Shown: positions 8,990 through 15,136 of the stretch, in pieces | Numbering within the stretch: position 1 is the first letter of the stretch | Layout of the letters: every line of letters starts with the position of its first letter | DNA from: JALZHR01 sp036389695 | GTDB lineage: Bacteria > Acidobacteriota > Blastocatellia > Pyrinomonadales > Pyrinomonadaceae | Assembly (NCBI GenBank): GCA_036389695.1 | Contig: DASVWG010000041.1 | Location: forward strand, 1 to 15,136 | Reading direction: 5' to 3' | DNA: 15,136 nt | Notes under the pieces: model-generated | What the model was told of the DNA's origin: nothing | The model's database searches: none | What the model saw: only the letters and a program-made list of their open reading frames with translations | Position numbers and translations under genes: made by a program

Positions 8990-9015
8990 CTCTCGCGGAA
9001 ATAGATTATAAAATT

Positions 9016-10749
9016 ATGAAATTGAAAATTTTTATCGCCGTTTTGCTCGTTTCGCTCGCGGCTTTTATCACGGTTTCGCAGATTAAAACGAGCGCGTTTG
9101 CGCCCGCCGGAGACTTTCCGCGCGAGGCTCTGGTTTACGTTCAGATTTCGGATTTGCCCGCGCTTCTGCGGCTTTGGAACGAATCGAAATTTAAGGAAAA
9201 ATATCTGGCGAGCGATAATTTCAACGACTTCAAAGTCCGTCATCTCGGCTTGAAGCTGGCGAGCCGCTGGGAAGAATTCAGCGCCGCTTGCGGGTTTCCG
9301 GTTGATTTGGAAACGGTTTCGGGGCTGGCGCAGAATAAAGCCGCGATTGCGCTGTATGACATCGGCAAGATTGAATTTGTTTTTATCGCGCCGGTTTCAG
9401 ATGAGATTTTCGCGGCATCAGGATTCGCGCAAAATCAAGCGAATTTTGAAGAAGAAACGCTCGGCGACGGAACAATCATTTATCGAAAAAGCGTCGAAGC
9501 CGACCGCGGGCGACAGAAGCAGGAATTGATTTTTACCAATGTCAAAGGACGTTTTATTCTGGCGACGAGCGAAAAGCTGCTGGCGCTGACGCTGAACAAC
9601 ATCAACGGCAAAGCATCGAAAAACCGTTTGATTGACGAGCCTTCGTTTAAGGCTTTGACCGAGAAAAGCGCGGCGCAGACGGCGACCGTCTGGGTTAACC
9701 AGGCGGCTTTGAACAAGGATTATTATTTTAAGCGTTACTGGCTGATGTCGGACGTCAAAAGTCTGGAAAACATCCGCGCGGGAATTTTCGATTTTTCGAT
9801 GGAAGAAGGAACATTAGTCGAGCGCCGAAAGTTTCTGCTCAATCAGCCGTTAAATCCGGCGACGATTAAATCCGTCGAAAGCCTTTCACATTTGCCCGAA
9901 AACGCCGCGTTTTATCGCTTTCAGGCGGCGAATAATCAAACGCTCGACGCGGCGCTTCGCCAGACGATTTTCGAGCGGCGGGCGGAGTCGACCGGCGACG
10001 AAAGCGTCGACGATTATTATCCGTCTTACGATAATCACGATTATTCGCGCGGCGTCGATTACCGCAGTTTAAATGAAGATTTCGACGAGACGATTGACGA
10101 GGCGGACGAAGAAGAAACCGCCGGGACGAGCGCGACGATTGAAGATTTCTCAAAATTTCTGCAATCCGGCAAACCGCAGACGGTTTTGACTTTCACCGAG
10201 CCGAAGCTTCTTCCCGCGCCGCTTTTCGTCGAGTTTCGCCGCGCCGCGATTTTCAATCTCGCTGCGCCCGATAATTTCAAACGAGTCGCGTTTGAATCGG
10301 CGATAGAAAAACACGTCGGCGCGCGGGTTTTGATTGCCGCGCCGAACGCGCATCTAAAATGGGAAACAAAAAGCGAAAACGACATCACGTGGCGCGAGCT
10401 GAAACTGCCGATGCTCGGCTGGGAAATAAGCTACGCGGCGCGCGGCGATGATTTGATTTTGACGAACTCGTCTGACTTTCTGCGCGAAATAGCCACGGCT
10501 GAAAACCCGACGAAAATTGAAGCGTCCGACTCGCGGCTGACGGAAATGACGGTTTTAAATCTCCGGCGCAAGGATGACGCCTACACGCAGATTTTCGCCG
10601 AATTTGCCGGAAGAAACGCGGCTGATAAATTTTTTACCGGCAACGTCGAAAGCCTGCTCGATTCGATTTCCGGGGTCGGAAAAATCGAAATTAAAAAATA
10701 TTATTCGCGCGGATTTCCGGAAGAAGAAATAACTATGATTTTAAAGTAA
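9016..10749 (+). CDS. Exported protein of unrecognised family (weak DUF3352-like resemblance)
   Basis: 577 residues from ATG 9016. Residues 1-29 (MKLKIFIAVLLVSLAAFITV then SQIKTSAFA) form a typical signal peptide or anchor. The frame is open back to a GTG at 8971, but that codon lies in the inverted repeat and would put 15 extra residues before the signal, so 9016 is preferred even though the ribosome binding site is weak (GGAA at 8997). The mature protein begins FPREALVYVQISDLPALLRL. It has a repeated alpha/beta pattern in which a protein of 'score and compare' type is possible, but I recognise no catalytic motif; a resemblance to DUF3352-type proteins is only an impression. Around 10015-10140 there is an acidic, Tyr/Asp/Glu-rich low-complexity insert (YYPSYDNHDYSRGVDY, then DEADEEE). 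It follows the TPR gene by 186 bases on the same strand, so it may belong to the same envelope set. Confidence 0.75.
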   Translation: MKLKIFIAVLLVSLAAFITVSQIKTSAFAPAGDFPREALVYVQISDLPALLRLWNESKFKEKYLASDNFNDFKVRHLGLKLASRWEEFSAACGFPVDLETVSGLAQNKAAIALYDIGKIEFVFIAPVSDEIFAASGFAQNQANFEEETLGDGTIIYRKSVEADRGRQKQELIFTNVKGRFILATSEKLLALTLNNINGKASKNRLIDEPSFKALTEKSAAQTATVWVNQAALNKDYYFKRYWLMSDVKSLENIRAGIFDFSMEEGTLVERRKFLLNQPLNPATIKSVESLSHLPENAAFYRFQAANNQTLDAALRQTIFERRAESTGDESVDDYYPSYDNHDYSRGVDYRSLNEDFDETIDEADEEETAGTSATIEDFSKFLQSGKPQTVLTFTEPKLLPAPLFVEFRRAAIFNLAAPDNFKRVAFESAIEKHVGARVLIAAPNAHLKWETKSENDITWRELKLPMLGWEISYAARGDDLILTNSSDFLREIATAENPTKIEASDSRLTEMTVLNLRRKDDAYTQIFAEFAGRNAADKFFTGNVESLLDSISGVGKIEIKKYYSRGFPEEEITMILK

Positions 10750-10762
10750 GCGAATTTCCTAA

Positions 10763-10918
10763 GATAACCACGTCGTTTACGGCGTGGTTTGAAAGAACGA
10801 ACAAAAAACAGGGCGTTTCAACGTCCTTTTCTTTGGCTTAAGCCGCAAGACAAGGACGTTGAAACGCCCTGTTCATTATATCAATCTCGATAACCACGCC
10901 GTAAACGACGTGGTTATC
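10763..10918. repeat. Nested perfect inverted repeat between convergent genes
   Basis: The outer arms 10763-10789 and 10892-10918 are perfectly complementary over 27 bases (core AACCACGTCGTTTACGGCG). Inner arms 10807-10828 and 10852-10873 are perfectly complementary over 22 bases (core CAGGGCGTTTCAACGTCC). A palindrome GGCTTAAGCC sits at the centre (10835-10844). Each outer arm is also nearly self-complementary and could fold alone. It fills most of the gap between the exported protein gene (+) and hutF (-) and may serve as a two-way terminator. The layout resembles REP/BIME or MITE-like units; no transposase is nearby. Confidence 0.9.
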
Positions 10919-10944
10919 AGCAAGACAAATTAGGACAGTAAACG

Positions 10945-12303
10945 TCACCGAAATTTCTTGACGCAATCGATAAAAGCTTCTTTTATCCGTTGATATCTCT
11001 CGTCTTTTTGAATCAGTTTTCCGGCAACGAAAGTGCCGTAAATTTGCGAAGCGTCGGTCGAATAAAGTATCGAAGAAGCTAAATTTTCCGTTTTTACGTT
11101 TGCCAGCAAAGGCTCGTCCGCGTTAATGATACAGGCGTCGAACGAAGCGCCGACGGCGAAAAATTCGGACTGGAAATTGTTCATCGCGAGGCGTCCGCCG
11201 ACGGTCGCTTTGGTAATCGCGTATAAGCCGCTGTCTTCGCCGTTTTCGCCGGTAAAAGTGTCGCGCCGGTGCGTGACGAGACGCTGACCGTAATCCAAGA
11301 TGCGCAATTCTTCCAGCGGGTTTAAACCGACGTGGCTGTCCGTGCCGATGCTCCATTGCCCGCCGAAAGATTGAAACGAGCGCAAAGGGAAAATCCCGTC
11401 GCCCAGATTCCCTTCCGTGCTCGGGCACAAAACCACGCCGGCGCGGGTTTTTGCCAGCCGTTCGGTTTCGTTTCCGGTTAAATGCGTGGCGTGAACCAGG
11501 TGAAATCTTTCGTTTAATTCGATGTTGTCGAGCAGCCATTCGACCGGACGTTGACCGAGAAACGCGAGCGCGTCTTCGACTTCTTTCAACTGCTCGGAAA
11601 CGTGTATGTGAAACGGAACGTTTTGCGGCGCTTCTCCGGCGGTTCTTAAAATATCCTGATGGTCGACGCCGCGCATCGAATGAATGCCGACCGCGACATT
11701 TGCGCCTTCGTATCGTTTGCAAATTTTTTCGGACGCTTCGAAAAGCTTTAGATAATCGTCAAAGCTTGCAGAAATAAATCTTTTCTGTCGTTCGTTGGCG
11801 GGAATTCCGAAACCGCCTTTCTGGTAGAAAATCGGGATTAAAGTAATTTTTATTCCGGCTTCCCGCGCGGCTTCGACGAGAGCCGCGCCCATCTCGGCTG
11901 GATTATCGTAAGGCACGCCGAGCGGGTCGTGATGAACGTAATGAAATTCCGCCACGCTGGTAAAACCGTTGCGCAAAAGCTCGCTGTAAAGCATCGCGGC
12001 GATTGATTTCATTTGTTCGGGGTTGAGATTTAAAGCGAGCTGATACATCGCTTCGCGCCACGACCAGAAATCGTCAGCCGTCTGCGCGGCGGAACGTCGT
12101 TCCGCCAAGCCAGCCATCGCGTATTGAAAAGCGTGCGAATGCGCGTTCTGAAAACCGGGCAAAGCGCAGCCGTCGATGTAAACCGATGCGGGATTTTCCG
12201 CTTGCGAAACGGAAATGATTTTGCCGGTTTCGTCGAGCGAAATTGTCGCGTTTTCCAGCCAGCCCTCGTTTTGCAGCAATGCTTTGAAGCGATAAGATTT
12301 CAT
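10945..12303 (-). CDS. hutF: Formimidoylglutamate deiminase
   Basis: 452 residues, the usual length for HutF of the amidohydrolase superfamily. It hydrolyses N-formimino-L-glutamate to N-formyl-L-glutamate and ammonia in the cytoplasm, using one zinc ion. Family residues are visible: the HxH pair after strand 1 (GFQNAHSHAFQ, His55 and His57), HVSEQ (His234, Glu237), HLVHATHL (His271) and GTDSHVGLNP (Asp322). The CPSTEGNLGDG segment is typical of HutF rather than other deaminases. ATG overlaps the stop of hutG by ATGA (12300-12303), so the two are translated together. There is no separate ribosome binding site. TGA stop at 10945-10947. HutH, HutU and HutI are not in the window. Confidence 0.93.
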   Translation of the reverse strand: MKSYRFKALLQNEGWLENATISLDETGKIISVSQAENPASVYIDGCALPGFQNAHSHAFQYAMAGLAERRSAAQTADDFWSWREAMYQLALNLNPEQMKSIAAMLYSELLRNGFTSVAEFHYVHHDPLGVPYDNPAEMGAALVEAAREAGIKITLIPIFYQKGGFGIPANERQKRFISASFDDYLKLFEASEKICKRYEGANVAVGIHSMRGVDHQDILRTAGEAPQNVPFHIHVSEQLKEVEDALAFLGQRPVEWLLDNIELNERFHLVHATHLTGNETERLAKTRAGVVLCPSTEGNLGDGIFPLRSFQSFGGQWSIGTDSHVGLNPLEELRILDYGQRLVTHRRDTFTGENGEDSGLYAITKATVGGRLAMNNFQSEFFAVGASFDACIINADEPLLANVKTENLASSILYSTDASQIYGTFVAGKLIQKDERYQRIKEAFIDCVKKFR

Positions 12304-13106
12304 TTCGTTAAATGAGCGATTAATTTTTCAAAAACGGGACGCAGAAGCTTTCGCATTTCCCGCGCGCGGCTTTCGCTGAACGTCAGCTCGTCGTCATTCA
12401 TATAATGAGTTTTGCACATTTCGAGCTGCAGGGCGTGAACGCGCGCCGACGGTTTTCCGAAATGTCTCGTGATATGCCCGCCTTTAAACGGCGTGTTGTG
12501 GTTGACCTCGTATTTCCCCGCGCGCAAGCCTTCGAGCGCGTTGTCGATAATCTCTCGCGCGGCTGACTGCTCGTCGTTGTCGCCCAGAATCAAATCGGGA
12601 AAAGCCTCTTTTCTAATCGTCGGCACGAAGCGGCGAATCGAATGCGCGTCCCACAATAAAACCTGTCCGAATTGCCGGATTCTGTCTTGCAGAAGGCTTT
12701 CGATTTTTTGATAATACGGTCGATAATATTGCTCCAGACGTCTCCCGGTTTCCGCGTCGTCGGGAATAAATTTTTTATCGACGTAAATTTCATTGCCGAG
12801 AAAATCGGTCGCGGGCGTCAAGCCGGTGATGATTCTGCCGTCCGTATACAACGGAACGCTTTGCGGGTCGCGGTTTAAATCAATCACCCAGCGGCTATAC
12901 CGCGCGTGAATGACGGCGATGCCCAAAGCGGGCGCGAAATTATACAAATCGTGAACATACCAGTCGGTATCGTCAACGCGCGCCGTCACCGCGGCGTGAT
13001 AACGCGATTTTAATTCGACGGGAAAATCCGTGCCCGAATGCGGAACGCTTAAAATTACCGGCGCTTTTTCGCCTTTCGGCTCGATGATGAAATAGGGATT
13101 ATTCAT
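12300..13106 (-). CDS. hutG: N-formylglutamate deformylase (amidohydrolase)
   Basis: 268 residues, the normal size for the N-formylglutamate amidohydrolase family. It splits N-formyl-L-glutamate into formate and L-glutamate, the last step of the five-step histidine pathway, and uses the product of HutF encoded directly downstream. Family motifs: SVPHSG (His23), RVDDTDWYV (Asp45-Asp48), YSRWVIDLNRDP (about 70-81), LLWDAHSI (Asp153, His155) and NTPFKGGHITRHFG (His211, His215). Start ATG 13104-13106 has no Shine-Dalgarno site but a TATAAT box 11 bases upstream. The gene order G then F on one transcript is unusual only in that no other hut gene is attached here. Confidence 0.92.
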   Translation of the reverse strand: MNNPYFIIEPKGEKAPVILSVPHSGTDFPVELKSRYHAAVTARVDDTDWYVHDLYNFAPALGIAVIHARYSRWVIDLNRDPQSVPLYTDGRIITGLTPATDFLGNEIYVDKKFIPDDAETGRRLEQYYRPYYQKIESLLQDRIRQFGQVLLWDAHSIRRFVPTIRKEAFPDLILGDNDEQSAAREIIDNALEGLRAGKYEVNHNTPFKGGHITRHFGKPSARVHALQLEMCKTHYMNDDELTFSESRAREMRKLLRPVFEKLIAHLTK

Positions 13107-13117
13107 TGCTGGAGAAC

Positions 13118-13123
13118 ATTATA
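13118..13123 (-). promoter_or_regulatory. Possible -10 box for hutGF, giving a near-leaderless mRNA
   Basis: Read on the - strand, a perfect TATAAT ends 11 bases before the hutG ATG. Transcription would begin about 4-5 bases before the start codon, which fits the lack of a ribosome binding site. No good -35 box was found at the expected distance (TATCAA is the nearest). The region is AT-rich, so a chance match is possible. Confidence 0.35.
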
Positions 13124-13157
13124 AATAAATTGCCGCTTTGTTGATATTTCAAATCTC

Positions 13158-13356
13158 AAATTTAAAATCAAATGACGGCGAACAAATGTAGGGGCACGCC
13201 CGCGTGCCTGCCCAATGAGCGTAGCGAATAAATGTTTAGAATAAATTCAACATTGAATTTATTTCAAATGCTTGTTCGCGCTACCAGCGCTCATTGGGCA
13301 GGCACACGGGCGTGCCCCTACAACTTTTTATCGTCGTTTGATTTAATTTTAAATTT
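13158..13356. repeat. Long imperfect palindrome upstream of hutG
   Basis: Arms 13187-13221 and 13288-13322 are complementary at 34 of 35 positions (core GTAGGGGCACGCCCG ... CCCAATGAGCG). Inside are a short pair GTAGCG/CGCTAC and an AT-rich pair 13239-13250 / 13253-13265 with a 2-base loop. Outside, AT-rich arms 13158-13177 and 13332-13356 pair imperfectly. Each GC-rich arm also contains its own hairpin (GGCACG-CCCG-CGTGCC, 13193-13208). It occupies most of the 285-base gap between the CHAT gene and hutG. It may end CHAT transcription. No coding sequence was seen in this gap. Confidence 0.88.
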
Positions 13357-13391
13357 TGTAAATTATTGGCGGGATTTGGTTTGGTTGTAAA

Positions 13392-15136
13392 TTATTTCCA
13401 GTTGCCGAACAGGACGAACGGCGCCCAGAAGAACGGGTGAGAGAAATTTTTGTCGCTGGCGACCGTGATTTGAGCTTTACGGATGGCTTCGGCTTTATCG
13501 GTTTTTTTGATTTGATAAAACCAGTAAAATTCGCGCATAAATTTCGAGGTCGAAATATCGGCGACCGACCAGAGCGTGCCTAAGATGGCTTTCGCGCCCT
13601 GTTTTTGCGCCATCGCCGCGAAGCTTTCAAATTCGGCTCCGTCGCGGCTGAAATTGGCGGTGTCGCAGGCGGACATAATCATTATCTCGACATTATCGAG
13701 CTGCTGGTTGGCAAATTCCTGCATCGTGTATTTTCTGTTTTTGCCGCCGCCCAGAAGCAAAAAAGATTTTGAATTATCGCCCGCCTGCATCACGAAATGG
13801 CTCGTAAAATGAATCAATTGATAGTTTTGCAGCGCCGCTTCAAACGTCTCCTGCGTAAATTCCTCGTCGGCGAGCTTTTTTCCCTTGATTAAGCCTTTCG
13901 CGCAGGTCGAATTGATGATGAGCTTTCTGCCGTCTTCAAAAATGCAGTCCAGCTCGTTTTTCGCCGCGGGCAGGCTCGACAGATTTTCAAACGGCTTCGA
14001 CGAAGCCAAGCCGATTGCCGTCGGGTTCAAAACCTTCGGGAAAAGCACTTTTTCGTCGCTGGCGAAAGTAATCTGGACGCTGGCGAATTTGTTGACCAGA
14101 TAGTTTTTGCCGTCGTATAAAGCCGGAATCGAAACGTAGCGCAAAACGCCGTCGAGCGACCAGACGATTTTGGTCGCTTTCGCTTCGGCGAGGTCGGCTT
14201 CCAGCGGCTTGACCAGCAAATCATAAAGCTTTTTTCCGGCGATTTTCGGATTTTTGTTGACGTCCGTGACCGCGCTGCGAAATTCGAAAACCAGTTTGCT
14301 TAAATTTTCTTTCGGGATATTTTGCGTGAAAACTTTCTGCCTGTCGTCGGTCGTCAAAATTATATTGACCGCATCTTTGGCGACCAGAGTGGTCACGAAA
14401 ACAATCTCGGAGACATCGACGTTTTGCGCCACCAGATTTTTAATCAACTGTTTCGTCGGCGAAAGCGTGACGTTTGATTTTTCGTTTTTTGTTGACTCAG
14501 TAGGCAAATTTGTCGTTTTTTTTTCGATTCTGGTTTTTATCTGTTTGAGAATTTCCTCTTCGCCTTTCGAATAATCGATTTCGCCCAGCTGGACACGCCC
14601 GCGCATATAATCCTGGTATTCTTTTTCCTTGATAAAGCGCATCACCTGTTCGGCTTCGGAGATTCTGCCTTCTTTGATTAAAAGATTAGCCAGCTTGCGA
14701 AAGGCGTCGGTAAACGAATCCTGAAAAGTATCCTGAACGTCTTTTTCGAGGCTTTGCAGATGCTCGAATTTGATGGCGTGAATCGTGTTTATCGCCCATT
14801 TGCCGTAGAAAATCGCATACATCTCGTTGCCGCCCGCTTCCTGAAAATACATCAGATTTATCAGGTTCCGCGCGCGATTCAAATCGTTCGGATTTTCCGT
14901 GTTTATCATCAGCGCGTTTTCGCACAGCGCGATTGCCGCTTGAATTTCGTCGCGATTGAAGGAAATAACGCCGAGATTGTTTAGCGTCTGGGCTAAATTC
15001 GGCTTGTCGTTAAGCCGTTCAAAACCCGTTTTCGCCTGCTCGTAATAATTTTTCGCGCCCGCGAAATCTCTGGCGTAATAGAGCGTGTTGCCGATAAACA
15101 TTTTTATCTCGTTCTGCTCGCGCTCGTCGCCCGCGA
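13392..15136 (-). CDS. TPR-CHAT caspase-like protease, 5' end missing
   Basis: The frame is open to the right edge (the ATG at 15101 lies within a TPR helix, since AGDEREQNEIK precedes it in frame), so the gene starts outside the window. The first ~150 visible residues are TPR repeats (LYYARDFAGAKNYYEQAKTG, LAQTLNNLGVISFNRDEIQA). A Lys/Thr/Ser-rich linker follows, then a C-terminal CHAT domain of about 330 residues. Counting from the 15101 Met, the catalytic pair is His435 in IHFTSHF and Cys479 in MSACDTA (Cys codon 13665-13667). Other CHAT signatures are ILGTLWSVAD and the end HPFFWAPFVLFGNWK. The residue after the catalytic His is Phe where most members have Gly. CHAT proteins are caspase-clade peptidases often acting in regulated proteolysis or cell-death responses; the target here is unknown. 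TAA stop at 13392-13394. Confidence 0.9.
   Translation of the reverse strand, partial: AGDEREQNEIKMFIGNTLYYARDFAGAKNYYEQAKTGFERLNDKPNLAQTLNNLGVISFNRDEIQAAIALCENALMINTENPNDLNRARNLINLMYFQEAGGNEMYAIFYGKWAINTIHAIKFEHLQSLEKDVQDTFQDSFTDAFRKLANLLIKEGRISEAEQVMRFIKEKEYQDYMRGRVQLGEIDYSKGEEEILKQIKTRIEKKTTNLPTESTKNEKSNVTLSPTKQLIKNLVAQNVDVSEIVFVTTLVAKDAVNIILTTDDRQKVFTQNIPKENLSKLVFEFRSAVTDVNKNPKIAGKKLYDLLVKPLEADLAEAKATKIVWSLDGVLRYVSIPALYDGKNYLVNKFASVQITFASDEKVLFPKVLNPTAIGLASSKPFENLSSLPAAKNELDCIFEDGRKLIINSTCAKGLIKGKKLADEEFTQETFEAALQNYQLIHFTSHFVMQAGDNSKSFLLLGGGKNRKYTMQEFANQQLDNVEIMIMSACDTANFSRDGAEFESFAAMAQKQGAKAILGTLWSVADISTSKFMREFYWFYQIKKTDKAEAIRKAQITVASDKNFSHPFFWAPFVLFGNWK

Noticed and set aside
8971..9015. 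GTG at 8971 as start of the exported protein
   Set aside because: It lies in the inverted repeat arm and would place 15 non-hydrophobic residues before a clean signal peptide starting at ATG 9016.
13392..15136. TPR-CHAT as a CRISPR type III-E partner or part of a VWA-CHAT conflict system
   Set aside because: There is no CRISPR array or effector gene here, and the VWA gene is far away on the other strand with the hut genes in between.

Overview
The window comes from a bacterial chromosome of moderate to slightly high GC with strong A- and G-rich codon bias (many GCG, GAA and AAA codons). The combination of a VIT/VWA-type protein, very large TPR proteins, a TPR-CHAT protein, the HutF/HutG branch of histidine breakdown and several dispersed palindromic intergenic repeats suggests Acidobacteriota (Blastocatellia/Pyrinomonadales-like) or a similar soil lineage. 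This placement is inference; no rRNA or marker gene is present. No tRNA, rRNA, transposase, integrase or CRISPR array was seen.

Left part (2-8829, + strand): an operon-like unit. It opens with the 3' part of a VWA-domain protein with the C-terminal signature of VIT/VWA proteins. A TPR protein follows with a 4-base ATGA overlap and a strong Shine-Dalgarno sequence. Its reading frame hits one in-frame TAG (3703-3705) and then stays open in the same frame to 8829. The two pieces look like one giant TPR protein of about 2,444 codons split by an amber codon. The 5' end of the TPR gene is unusual: two 7-bp tandem repeats and a copy of a dispersed repeat lie inside the coding sequence, between the start codon and the hydrophobic export segment.

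Middle (8825-10918): a nested inverted repeat of about 165 bp, then an exported protein of unrecognised family (9016-10749), then a second nested inverted repeat between this gene and the convergent hut genes.

Right part (10945-15136, - strand): hutG and hutF overlap by 4 bases. Together they carry out the last two steps of the five-step histidine pathway (formiminoglutamate to N-formylglutamate to glutamate plus formate). Upstream of them a third, different palindromic repeat lies in the gap to a TPR-CHAT protein whose 5' end is beyond the window.

The main points for follow-up are the amber-split giant TPR gene, the frameshift-prone heptamer tracts with a repeat-derived export segment at its start, and three unrelated nested palindromes that fill all three intergenic gaps. 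I did not find a convincing new multi-gene system.
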